DNA of 64,000 nt from JADJOM01 sp046327715. Its GTDB lineage: Bacteria > Gemmatimonadota > Gemmatimonadetes > Gemmatimonadales > GWC2-71-9. The position numbers were made by a program, and so were the translations under genes. Under the pieces are notes generated by a model that saw only the letters and a program-made list of their open reading frames with translations, ran no database searches and had not been told where the DNA came from. Shown here in pieces: positions 33,990-42,220 of the stretch. The stretch lies in NCBI GenBank assembly GCA_046327715.1, contig JAXLXY010000006.1:1-64000 (forward strand). The letters are read 5' to 3'. How positions within the stretch are numbered: the first letter of the stretch is position 1; each line of letters begins with the position of its first letter.

Positions 33990-35282
33990 CTACTCCACCT
34001 TGAAGCGCCCGACCTGCGTGAGCAGTCCCTGCGCGCCCTCCGCCAGCGCATGCGCCGAGCCGGCCACCTGCTCCGTGCTCGCCGAGAGCTCCTCCGCGCT
34101 GGCGGCGATCTCCTCGGCCGCCGCGGCCACGTCCTCGGTGCCGCCCGAGACTTCCTGCATGCGGCTGGCAATCCCCTCCACCAGGCCCCGCACCTCGGTG
34201 GTCGACTGACTGATCTGCCGGCTCCACTCGTCGGTCTGGTGGGCCTCGTCGGCCACCCTGGCCAGCCCCTCCGAGGCCTTCTGCGCGGTGGCCCGCGCCG
34301 CCTCGCCGCCCCGCGCCAGCCGCAGCAGCCGCTCCCGCGCGGTGGCCACCCGCTCCTGGACCAGGTGCACTGTCTCGCTGGTCAGCGTGGCCGCCTGCGC
34401 GGCGTGGCCGGCCAGTTTCTTCACTTCCTCCGCCACCACGGCGAACCCCTTGCCCTCCTCGCCGGCGCGCGCCGCCTCGATGCCGGCGTTGAGCGCCAGC
34501 ATGTGGGTCTGCCGGGCGATGGCCTTCGTCTCGGTCACGAACTGTTCGATCTGCTCCGACGCCGTGGCCAGCGCCGCCGCCTCCTCGGCCCCGCGGGCAA
34601 TCTCCTCCGCCAGCCGCCGCAGTTCGCTGGAACTGGCCTGGAGCTCGTCGCGGTGGTCGCGCGCCAGCTGGGCCAGGGCGGCGTTGCGTGCCGCTGCCTC
34701 GCCGGCGCTCGCGGCCAGGGTCTGCGCGATCTCGAGGATCCGGTGGGCGTCCGCGGCCGCGCTGCGCACCAGCGCCGCCTGCCGGGTGGCCCGGTCAGTG
34801 AGGTCGTTGCAGGTGCCGGAGACCTCCTGGGTGGAGGCGCTCATCTGCTGGGTGGAGGAGGAGATCTGCTGCGCCATCGAGGCCGCTTCCTGCGCGCTCC
34901 CCCGGATGGCGCTCACCAGGGTGCGCAGCTGGGCGAGCATGGTGGCCACGGCGGTGGTCAGGCCGTCGGTCTCGTGCGAGCTGATCGCGGAAACCGCCAC
35001 CGAGAGGTCCCCTTCGGCCACCCGGCTCGCCACCACCACCGTATTCCCGAGGGGACGGAGGATGTTGCGGACCGTCCAGCTCACCAGGAAGGTGGCCACC
35101 AGCATCCCGGCCGCCACGTACACCGCCATGGCGAGGGCCAGCGCGGAGAGGAACCCCGGGCCGCTGTCGGTCCGGCCATAGCCCAGCCACACGATGCCCG
35201 CGAACAACAGCCCCATCGACACCACCAGCAGGGTGGCGACGAGGTACATCCGGCGGACGAAGAGCTGGCGCTGTGAGGCCAT
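33990..35282 (-). CDS. Methyl-accepting chemotaxis protein without a ligand domain
   Basis: A 430-residue MCP. Two membrane helices (about 14-35 and 45-68) are joined by a loop of about 10 residues, so there is no periplasmic sensor. A HAMP domain follows (about 70-120), then a long coiled coil with the signalling tip 'I-E-A-A-R-A-G-E-E-G-K-G-F-A-V-V-A-E-E-V' (about 265-285). It may sense membrane state or work with a partner. No che genes lie nearby. A TAGGTT hexamer is 24 bases before the ATG. Confidence 0.92.
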   Translation of the reverse strand: MASQRQLFVRRMYLVATLLVVSMGLLFAGIVWLGYGRTDSGPGFLSALALAMAVYVAAGMLVATFLVSWTVRNILRPLGNTVVVASRVAEGDLSVAVSAISSHETDGLTTAVATMLAQLRTLVSAIRGSAQEAASMAQQISSSTQQMSASTQEVSGTCNDLTDRATRQAALVRSAAADAHRILEIAQTLAASAGEAAARNAALAQLARDHRDELQASSSELRRLAEEIARGAEEAAALATASEQIEQFVTETKAIARQTHMLALNAGIEAARAGEEGKGFAVVAEEVKKLAGHAAQAATLTSETVHLVQERVATARERLLRLARGGEAARATAQKASEGLARVADEAHQTDEWSRQISQSTTEVRGLVEGIASRMQEVSGGTEDVAAAAEEIAASAEELSASTEQVAGSAHALAEGAQGLLTQVGRFKVE

Positions 35283-35305
35283 GAGGTAAGTGGTGGAGGG
35301 ATTGG

Positions 35306-35311
35306 AACCTA
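35306..35311 (-). promoter_or_regulatory. Putative -10 element TAGGTT for the MCP gene
   Basis: TAGGTT followed by CCAAT on the minus strand, upstream of the MCP ATG at 35282, with GGAGG in the predicted leader. The leuS promoter diverges about 120 bp away. Confidence 0.35.
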
Positions 35312-35429
35312 GGCCGGGCGGGAGGGGCGGGGCAAGGGCGGAAGGGGACCGGTACAGGGGGGCAAACCGGCCCCGGAAATCGGGCCGCCGCCGGGCCGGT
35401 CGCGTTTTCGCGTTTGCCGCCGTTGTGCG

Positions 35430-35435
35430 TAGATT
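35430..35435 (+). promoter_or_regulatory. Putative -10 element TAGATT for leuS
   Basis: TAGATT followed by CCCCC lies nine bases before the ATG of leuS. The leader would be only about three bases, so the mRNA may be nearly leaderless. The region just upstream is T-richer than its surroundings (GTTTTCG, GTTTGCC). Confidence 0.45.
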
Positions 35436-35444
35436 CCCCCGCCT

Positions 35445-37898
35445 ATGACCGACGCGAACGAAGGCTACCGCCCCGATGAGGTCGAGGCCAAGTGGCGCGC
35501 CCGCTGGGCGGAGCGCGGCACCAACCAGCCCGACCTGGATCACCCGAAGCGCCCGTTCTACAACCTGATGATGTTCCCCTACCCCTCGGCCGAGGGGCTG
35601 CACGTGGGGAACATGTTTGCCTTCACCGGCAGCGACGTGTACGGCCGCTACCAGCGGCTCCGCGGATACGATGTCTTCGAGCCGATCGGCTACGACGCCT
35701 TCGGCATCCACAGCGAGAACTACGCGATCAAGGTGGGGCTGCACCCCGCCGACCTCATCCCGAGGAACATCGCCAACTTTCGCCGCCAGCTGGAGCGGAT
35801 CGGCGGGATGTTCGACTGGCGTCACGCCCTGAGCACCACCGATCCGGCGTACTACAAGTGGACCCAGTGGCTGTTCCTGCAGCTGTTCAAGGCGGGCAAG
35901 GCCTACAAGAAGAAGGCCGCGGTCAACTGGTGCCCCAACTGCAAGACCGTGCTCGCCAACGAGCAGGTCGAGGGCGGCCTGTGCGAGCGCTGCAAGACGC
36001 CGGTGGAGCAGCGCTTCCTGGAGCAGTGGTTCTTCCGGATCACGGAGTACGCCGAGCGCCTGCTCCGGAACCTCGAGACGCTCGACTGGTCGGACACCAC
36101 GCGCCTGGCCCAGCGCAACTGGCTGGGGCGGAGCGAGGGGGCCGAGATCACCTTCGCGGTGCCGGCCGAGCCGTCCAGCCGCCGAGCCGCCGAGGCCATC
36201 ACGGTCTTCACCACCCGCCCCGACACCCTCTTCGGCGCCACGTTCATGGTGCTCGCGCCCGAGCATCCGCTGGTGGCGCGGCTCACCACGCCCGAGCGAC
36301 GGGCGGAGGTCGAGGCCTACGTGCAGCGCGCGGCCGCGATGGACCTGGTCTCGCGCAAGGTGGGCGACAAGGACAAGACCGGGGTCTTCCTCGGGGGCTA
36401 CGCCACCAACCCGGCCACCGGCCGGCCGGTCCCGGTGTGGATCGCCGACTACGTGCTCATGGAGTACGGCACCGGCGCCATCATGGCGGTGCCGGCGCAC
36501 GACGAGCGTGACTTCGCCTTCGCGCGGCAGTTCGGGCTGGAGATCGTGCGGGTGCTGGCGGGCGAGGGGCAGCCGGCCACGGCGCCGCTCACGGCCGCCG
36601 AGACCGAGGTGGCGGGCTTCCGCCTGGTCAACTCCGGCCGGTTCGACGGCCAGGAGGCCGAGGCGGCCAAGCAGGCCATCACCGCCTGGCTGGCGGCGGA
36701 GGGCAAGGGCAAGGCCGTGGTCCAGTACCGGCTGCACGACTGGTGCATCTCGCGCCAGCGGTACTGGGGCCCGCCGATTCCCATCATCTACTGCGACGCC
36801 TGCGGCCCGGTGGCGGTGCCGGAGCGCGACCTGCCGGTGATCCTGCCGCCGATCGAGGATTTCCGGCCGGATGACAGCGGCGTCTCGCCGCTGGCGCGGC
36901 ACGAGGAGTGGTACTTCGTGCCGTGCCCCACGTGCGGCGCGCGCGCCCGGCGCGAGACCGACGTCTCGGACACCTTCCTCGACTCCGCCTGGTACTACCT
37001 GCGGTACCCGAGCACGGAGTTCACCGACCGGCCCTTCGACCCCGCGCGGACGAGGACCTGGTGCCCGGTGACCACCTACATCGGCGGCAACGAGCACGCG
37101 GTGCTGCACCTGCTGTACAGTCGCTTCCTGGCCATGGTGCTCAAGGACCTGGGCCACGTCGACTTCGAGGAGCCGTTCACCCGCTTCCGGGCCCATGGGC
37201 TGATCGTCAAGGACGGCAGCAAGATGTCCAAGTCGCGGGGAAACGTGGTGATCCCCGACGAGTACATCGCGCAGTGGGGCGCCGACACCTTCCGGATGTA
37301 CCTCATGTTCCTGGGGCCCCTGCAGGAGGGGGGCGACTTCCGCGACGCCGGCATCAACGGGCCCCGCCGCTTCCTGGAGCGGGTCTGGGTGATGGTCGGG
37401 GAGGCGGAGGACTCCGGCGGCGAGCTGCGCAAGGAGCTGGTCACCCGGTGGCATGCCACCCGGAAGAAGTGCGCCGAGGACATCGAGGCGCTGCGCTACA
37501 ACACCGCCATCGCCGCGCTCATGGAGCTGGTGAACCACATGAAGGAGGCCGGCTGCCGCGACGCCGCCATGGTGCGCGACCTGGTGGTCATGCTGGCGCC
37601 CTTCGCGCCCCACTTCAGCGAGGAGTGCTGGGAGCGGCTCGGCGGCAGGGGCAGCGTCTTTGATGCCGGCTGGCCGATGTGGGACGATTCGCTGACCGTG
37701 GCCGACGAGATCGAGCTGCCGGTGCAGGTGAGCGGCAAGACGCGGTCCAAGGTCATGGTGCCGCGGGAAGCGGCCCAGGAGAAGGCCCTTGAGGTCGCGA
37801 TGGCCGACCCCGTGGTCCGGAGGTTCACCGAGGGGAAACAGGTCGTGAAGGTGGTCTTCGTGAAGGGGCGGTTGCTCAACATCGTCGTCGCCGGTTGA
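35445..37898 (+). CDS. leuS: Leucyl-tRNA synthetase
   Basis: An 817-residue class-I synthetase that charges tRNA-Leu. The HIGH motif is H53-V-G-N56, preceded by P-Y-P-S-A-E-G-L; the KMSKS motif is K593-M-S-K-S597. The CP1 editing domain is present ('T-T-R-P-D-T-L-F-G-A' and 'G-T-G-A-I-M-A-V-P-A-H-D-E-R-D'), so mischarged Ile/Nva-tRNA editing is expected. Zinc-type Cys pairs occur in 'C-P-N-C-K' and 'C-E-R-C'. Length and order are normal. The following hydrolase gene begins 65 bases later. Confidence 0.97.
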   Translation: MTDANEGYRPDEVEAKWRARWAERGTNQPDLDHPKRPFYNLMMFPYPSAEGLHVGNMFAFTGSDVYGRYQRLRGYDVFEPIGYDAFGIHSENYAIKVGLHPADLIPRNIANFRRQLERIGGMFDWRHALSTTDPAYYKWTQWLFLQLFKAGKAYKKKAAVNWCPNCKTVLANEQVEGGLCERCKTPVEQRFLEQWFFRITEYAERLLRNLETLDWSDTTRLAQRNWLGRSEGAEITFAVPAEPSSRRAAEAITVFTTRPDTLFGATFMVLAPEHPLVARLTTPERRAEVEAYVQRAAAMDLVSRKVGDKDKTGVFLGGYATNPATGRPVPVWIADYVLMEYGTGAIMAVPAHDERDFAFARQFGLEIVRVLAGEGQPATAPLTAAETEVAGFRLVNSGRFDGQEAEAAKQAITAWLAAEGKGKAVVQYRLHDWCISRQRYWGPPIPIIYCDACGPVAVPERDLPVILPPIEDFRPDDSGVSPLARHEEWYFVPCPTCGARARRETDVSDTFLDSAWYYLRYPSTEFTDRPFDPARTRTWCPVTTYIGGNEHAVLHLLYSRFLAMVLKDLGHVDFEEPFTRFRAHGLIVKDGSKMSKSRGNVVIPDEYIAQWGADTFRMYLMFLGPLQEGGDFRDAGINGPRRFLERVWVMVGEAEDSGGELRKELVTRWHATRKKCAEDIEALRYNTAIAALMELVNHMKEAGCRDAAMVRDLVVMLAPFAPHFSEECWERLGGRGSVFDAGWPMWDDSLTVADEIELPVQVSGKTRSKVMVPREAAQEKALEVAMADPVVRRFTEGKQVVKVVFVKGRLLNIVVAG

Positions 37899-37963
37899 AC
37901 CACGGAGGCACGGAAGTGCAGGGCACTCCGTGTCTCCCTGGTCATTCCCCCGGGAGGTCTGGG

Positions 37964-39049
37964 ATGCGAGCCAGCGCTGCCATCGTCGCCGCACTCGTGG
38001 CGGGTCCGCTCACCGCGCAGGGCACCGCCGATCCGCGGTACGCCGGGGTCATCGCGGAGACCCGGCAGGCCATCCTCGACTCGATGGCCGCGCACCGCAT
38101 TCCCGGGGCGCAGATCGCGGTGATCCGCGATGGCCGCCTGGTCTGGAGCGAGGGTTTCGGCCTGGCCGACGTGGAGCAGCAGGTCCCGGTCACCCCGCTC
38201 ACCCGCTTCCGCATCGCCAGCATCTCCAAGGCGGTCACCGCCGTCGGGCTCGGCCTCCTGGTGCAGGAGGGCCGGGTGGACCTCGACAGCCCGGTGCAGC
38301 GCTACGTGCCGTACTTCCCGGTCAAGCCGTGGCCGGTGACCGTCCGGCAGGTGGCGGGGCACGTCGCCGGCATCCGGCACTACCGGCCTGGCGAGTTCGA
38401 GAGCATGCAGCGCTACGAGACCGTGCGCGACGGCGTGGCCATCTTCGCCGCGGACTCCCTGCTGTTCGAGCCCGGGACGCGGTACAGCTATTCGTCGTAC
38501 GGCTGGAACCTGATCAGTGCGGTGATCGAGGGGGCGAGCGGCGAGGAGTTCCTGGGCTTCATGCAGCGCCGGGTGTTCGGGCCCATGGGGATGACCCGCA
38601 CCGTGCCGGAGTGGCCCGACAGCATCATTCCCTGGCGGGCCCGGGCCTACGTGCACCCGGACTCGCTGCGCCCGGCCCAGAACGCGCCCTACGTCGACAA
38701 CAGCTACAAGTGGGCCGGGGGCGGGTTCCTGTCCACCGCTGAAGACCTGGCGCGCCTCGGGCGCAACCTGCTCGACGGCAAGTTGCTGTCCCCGCGGACC
38801 GTGGAGCTGCTCTGGACCCCGCAGACCCTGGCCGACGGGAGCCGCACCCGCTACGGGATCGGGTGGGGCAGCTATGTGGACGGCCACGGCCATCGCCTGG
38901 CGGCGCACACCGGCGGGGCCATGGGCGGCACCTCGCACCTGGTCATCTTCCGCGACCAGCGGCTGGTGCTGGCGCTGATCGTCAACAGCGACGAGACCTT
39001 CATCGGCGCCCTGCCCGCCCTCGGGGAGCGGTTCCTCGCGGTCGAGTAG
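37964..39049 (+). CDS. Secreted serine hydrolase, beta-lactamase family (LACTB/class-C-like)
   Basis: A 361-residue protein with a signal peptide (1-19, ending P-L-T-A-Q). Active-site motifs of the serine beta-lactamase/DD-peptidase fold are S-I-S-K (Ser/Lys, about residues 86-89), Y-S-Y-S-S-Y-G (Tyr motif, about 169-175) and H-T-G-G (third motif, about 309-312). It probably acts as a peptidase or esterase on cell-wall or other peptides, not as a lactamase. GGGAGG lies 7 bases before ATG 37964. An upstream in-frame ATG at 37895 overlaps the leuS end and is rejected. Confidence 0.9.
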   Translation: MRASAAIVAALVAGPLTAQGTADPRYAGVIAETRQAILDSMAAHRIPGAQIAVIRDGRLVWSEGFGLADVEQQVPVTPLTRFRIASISKAVTAVGLGLLVQEGRVDLDSPVQRYVPYFPVKPWPVTVRQVAGHVAGIRHYRPGEFESMQRYETVRDGVAIFAADSLLFEPGTRYSYSSYGWNLISAVIEGASGEEFLGFMQRRVFGPMGMTRTVPEWPDSIIPWRARAYVHPDSLRPAQNAPYVDNSYKWAGGGFLSTAEDLARLGRNLLDGKLLSPRTVELLWTPQTLADGSRTRYGIGWGSYVDGHGHRLAAHTGGAMGGTSHLVIFRDQRLVLALIVNSDETFIGALPALGERFLAVE

Positions 39050-39070
39050 CCTCGGCCCGCTTCCCGCGCT

Positions 39071-39121
39071 CCCTCGCGCCCGAGTCGCCGCTGCACGGCT
39101 CCTAAAGGGCGCTCGGTCGCC
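39071..39121 (-). repeat. 51-bp structured repeat element, copy 2
   Basis: Second copy of the element at 6952-7002, gap-free over 51 bases. The outer stem (positions 6-11 with 37-42) is kept by a compensatory C-G to G-C change, and the inner stem (17-20 with 26-29) by another. On the minus strand it begins 9 bases after the TAG of the GH114 gene; it lies between convergent genes and is followed by a short GGGAAGC unit. Confidence 0.7.
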
Positions 39122-39129
39122 GCTTCCCG

Positions 39130-39981
39130 CTACGGGCAGGCGTATCTGTAGGCGTCATCCAGCGCCACCGGCAGCACCAGCGTCCGCAACCCCTCCGCCT
39201 GCGCGGCCTGGCACAGGGAGTCGCGCGCCGCCGCGTTGGTGGCCCAGCGGTTCCGGTACTCGGCGTTGAGCACCGGCTTGCCGGCGGTGGTGAACGGGAC
39301 GTAGACCCCGCACTCGTCGTACTCGTGGCACTGCTCGTTCACGGCGAAGTCGAAGTAGTCCACCAGTTCGGGGATCTGGTCCAGGTCGTTCTTGAGCGCG
39401 ATCGCCAGCCCGCGGTCGTGGGCGGCGTTGGCGAGCCAGCGGTTGTACGCGCGCTGGTCGGTGGCGGTGAGCGGGAACCCGGTGTGCGTCTGGTAGTTGT
39501 GCAGCCAGTCCGGCTCCACCCCGTCGCAGCCCTTGGCGGCCGCGGTGTCGAGGCGCGCCAGCATCACTCCCTGGACGTTGGCGGAGCGGATATCGAGCCA
39601 GCGCTCCCCCGCCCAGTCGGGGACGCTCTTGCCGAGGTCGCTGGGGAGGAAGGCGCCCTTGTCGGGGCGCCAGTTCTCGTAGGAGCCGGCGCTGAAGTAG
39701 CAGATGAGCGCCTGGCCGGCGCCGTGCACGGCCGCGACGGTGGGCGGATCCACCTCGAAGAGGTCGAGGTCGTAGAGATCCACCGTGTAGCCGATATTCG
39801 GGGTGCCGTCGAGCTGCCACTGCCAGGTTGTCCCGGCGGCGGGATGGTACCAGGTACCCACGGTGACGGGCGGGACGTCGGGATCGAGGCCGCCGGGCGG
39901 CGAGGGCTCGCCGGGTCCACCGCCCCCGTCGGCACAGGCGGCCAGGGCCAGCAGCAGGGTCAGGCGATGCAGGTGTCTCAT
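39130..39981 (-). CDS. Lipoprotein glycoside hydrolase family 114 (endo-alpha-1,4-polygalactosaminidase-like)
   Basis: A 283-residue lipoprotein; lipobox L-A-A-C16. The rest is a TIM-barrel of the GH114 type: 'W-Q-W-Q-L-D-G', 'D-L-Y-D-L-D-L-F', 'I-C-Y-F-S-A-G', 'C-D-G-V-E-P-D-W' and 'A-L-K-N-D'. The D/E pairs in 'D-G-V-E-P-D' and 'K-N-D' are candidate catalytic acids. Such enzymes cut alpha-1,4-galactosaminoglycan; here that is by family only. Minus-strand gene followed by the 51-bp element. Confidence 0.88.
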   Translation of the reverse strand: MRHLHRLTLLLALAACADGGGGPGEPSPPGGLDPDVPPVTVGTWYHPAAGTTWQWQLDGTPNIGYTVDLYDLDLFEVDPPTVAAVHGAGQALICYFSAGSYENWRPDKGAFLPSDLGKSVPDWAGERWLDIRSANVQGVMLARLDTAAAKGCDGVEPDWLHNYQTHTGFPLTATDQRAYNRWLANAAHDRGLAIALKNDLDQIPELVDYFDFAVNEQCHEYDECGVYVPFTTAGKPVLNAEYRNRWATNAAARDSLCQAAQAEGLRTLVLPVALDDAYRYACP

Positions 39982-40039
39982 CCATCCAACTTGGCCCCGC
40001 GGCGCCGAAGGTGCCGTGAGGGGAGTCACCCCACGCCGC

Positions 40040-41245
40040 TCAGCGCGGCGGTCGGCGCATCTCCCGCCAGTCCTCCTGCAGCGCGGTCGCCGGGTTGAAG
40101 CCCGGCGTATCGGAGAGGATGTACTCGCCTTTGCCGTTGCTCCACGCGCTGGTGTAGCCACCCACCAGCTCCACCCGCTCGTTGCTGCGTGGGTCGATGT
40201 ACGTCTCCACGCCCCGGATGGCCTGGCCGAACTGCTCCGCCATCCGGTCCTGGACCGCCTGGTTCTGGGCGTAGGTCTGCTGGATGCTGCTGCTGATGGA
40301 CTGCTGGGCCTCGCGCCAGATCCGCTGCCGGTCCATGGCCGCCTGCTGCTGGATCCGTCCCACGTTGTTGAGGAACTGGGCCACCGCCGCCTGGTACTGC
40401 GGATTGGGCCGCGTGGAGGTGATCATCGTGGCGAACAGCCGGGCCTGCCGGTCCAGCTGGCCCCGGGGCGCCCAGGTACCCACCACGTTGTAGGCCATGA
40501 GCTGGTAGTTGGTGGCGGTCATCGCCGTGCCGCCGTTCATGAGCGCGGCGCTGTTGGCGCTCGGCGCGGCGATCGTGGTGATGGTGGCCGAGAGCCACTC
40601 CTCGACCGGCTGCCCATTGACCACGTGTTCCACCCGGACCCGCCCCGCCTCCGCCCGCACCCCGCGCAGGTAGCCCTGCTGCACGATCGGGCCATAGGTC
40701 CGGTCGAGACCCGCCTGTTCCGCGCGCGATACCGCCGGCAGCGGCTCCCCGGCCACCACCCGGGCCTGCTGCCGGGTGCGCGGCACCACCATCCGCGCCA
40801 GGAAGTCGGTCGGGCTCATCACGGGGTAGGCGTCGCATGCCATGTTGTTCGCGGCGCTCTGCTGCATGACCTGCTGCTGCATCGGGTCGTCCGACCAGAC
40901 CCAGGCGTACTGGGGCAGGATCTCGATGCCGCTCAGGCCGTCAGGGGACCGGGCGCGCCATCGCGCCTGGATGATGTTCTGGGGGCAGCGCGCCATGTTC
41001 TGGGCCCACTGGACGCCGCCCTCTTCCTTCCAGTCGGAGGGAATCAGCAGGCGTGCCACCTCCACCGGCTGCCCCCACCCCTGGCTGTCCATGATCTTCA
41101 CCAGGCGCATCCGCATGACGCCGCTCCCCGTGGCGGTCACCGGGGCCGGCCGGGACCGCGTCTGTTGTGCCGACGCCGGGCCCGCCGCCACGAGGGTGGC
41201 CGCGAGGCCCAGCAGGATGACCTGCACCCGTCTCCGCATGCGCAA
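40040..41245 (-). CDS. Secreted protein of unknown function
   Basis: A 401-residue protein with a signal peptide (about 1-27, ending P-A-S-A-Q). No known domain is visible. A Gln-rich helical region (about 290-350) and a C-terminal 'Y-I-D-P-R-S-N-E-R-V-E-L-V-G-G-Y-T-S-A-W-S' recall the tail of bacterial secreted proteins that include DUF-type folds. ATG codons at 41245 and 41239 are both possible. It lies 20 bp downstream of the PDZ gene on the same strand. Confidence 0.7.
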   Translation of the reverse strand: MRMRRRVQVILLGLAATLVAAGPASAQQTRSRPAPVTATGSGVMRMRLVKIMDSQGWGQPVEVARLLIPSDWKEEGGVQWAQNMARCPQNIIQARWRARSPDGLSGIEILPQYAWVWSDDPMQQQVMQQSAANNMACDAYPVMSPTDFLARMVVPRTRQQARVVAGEPLPAVSRAEQAGLDRTYGPIVQQGYLRGVRAEAGRVRVEHVVNGQPVEEWLSATITTIAAPSANSAALMNGGTAMTATNYQLMAYNVVGTWAPRGQLDRQARLFATMITSTRPNPQYQAAVAQFLNNVGRIQQQAAMDRQRIWREAQQSISSSIQQTYAQNQAVQDRMAEQFGQAIRGVETYIDPRSNERVELVGGYTSAWSNGKGEYILSDTPGFNPATALQEDWREMRRPPR

Positions 41246-41265
41246 TGCCTTCCGTTAGGGTCCGG

Positions 41266-42150
41266 CTACTCCTCCGGCGGGCGGCCGAGCCGCACCCGCA
41301 CGATCCCGACCTGGCCCTCCCGGAACACCTGCAGGGTGAGCAGGTCACCAGCCTGGTGCCGGCCCACCAGCGCGATCAGTGCCTCGGGCGTCTCGATCGC
41401 CGCACCCTCTGCCCCGAGGATCAGGTCGCCCGCCAGGATGCCCGCCGACTCGGCGGGGCCGCCGGGATACAGCTGGGTAACGATGGCCCCCACCCGCCGA
41501 GTGACCTTGAGCCGACGGAGGTCCGCAGCCTCGACCGGCCGTGCCCCTATGCCAAGGAAGCCCTTCGTGGCCGGCGGGCCGGGGGCAGGTTCGGGCGCTG
41601 GTGCGGGGGTCGGCGCGGGCGCGGCGGCGACTGGCGGGTTGCCGGGCGAGCCGCTGAACCGGATGCCGGATTCGATCAGGCCCACCTCCGCCTCCAGCCC
41701 GTCGAGTCCCTCCTGCGGGAGGTTCTCGATGAACGTGATGATCCCCCCGGCCGGGGCGCGCAGCGCCACCACCTTGATGTACACCGCGGCGCCGAGGGTG
41801 CTGCGGGCGCTGGCCAGCGCGAACTCCCCCGGCTGCCCGCCCAGGGTCACGGGACCATGCCCCTCGGCGCGGAACGCCCCCCAGTACGAGGCGAAATTCG
41901 CCATCGTCTCCTCCACCACCGTGGCGGGGTCGGCGTCGCGTCCCGCTCCCACGGTGATGGTGGCCGGATCGCGGGTGAGCACGACGGCGGCATCGAGGAC
42001 CGACCGGGCGGTCCACCGCGCCGGGACCGGGACCGTGAACCGGCCCAGGGGATCGGCAAACGTCTCCTGCGCGGCCACCGGCGCGCTGGCGACCGGGGGG
42101 AACAGCAGCAGGAGGGACAGCCACGGCGCGCGGCTGGAGCGGATGGGCAT
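41266..42150 (-). CDS. Secreted PDZ-domain protein
   Basis: A 294-residue protein with a signal peptide (about 1-27, ending P-V-A-A-Q). The N-terminal half is an alpha-beta domain beginning 'F-A-D-P-L-G-R-F-T-V-P-V-P-A-R-W', the start typical of periplasmic PsbP-like or DUF1795-like proteins. A Pro/Ala linker (about 175-195) precedes a C-terminal PDZ domain (about 200-290, 'G-F-L-G-I-G-A-R' and 'G-P-A-E-S-A-G-I-L-A-G-D'). The PDZ part may recognise protein C-termini. Followed by the secreted protein at 40040. Confidence 0.85.
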   Translation of the reverse strand: MPIRSSRAPWLSLLLLFPPVASAPVAAQETFADPLGRFTVPVPARWTARSVLDAAVVLTRDPATITVGAGRDADPATVVEETMANFASYWGAFRAEGHGPVTLGGQPGEFALASARSTLGAAVYIKVVALRAPAGGIITFIENLPQEGLDGLEAEVGLIESGIRFSGSPGNPPVAAAPAPTPAPAPEPAPGPPATKGFLGIGARPVEAADLRRLKVTRRVGAIVTQLYPGGPAESAGILAGDLILGAEGAAIETPEALIALVGRHQAGDLLTLQVFREGQVGIVRVRLGRPPEE

Positions 42151-42220
42151 GGGCGTGGGGGCAGGGGGTTGCGCCTACACTAGGCCGGGAAGCTGGGTGG
42201 CGCAACATCGTGCGTCACGC

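Noticed and set aside
35283..37994. A very long minus-strand open frame running through leuS into the MCP gene
   Set aside because: It is antisense to a complete leucyl-tRNA synthetase with both catalytic motifs; the translated product is His/Arg/Gly-rich noise before the true MCP start at 35282. High GC creates such shadows.
37964..39049. Class-C beta-lactamase giving drug resistance
   Set aside because: The active-site motifs are those of the wider LACTB/DD-peptidase-like group (S-I-S-K, Y-S-S-Y-G, H-T-G-G), and nothing points to lactam hydrolysis.
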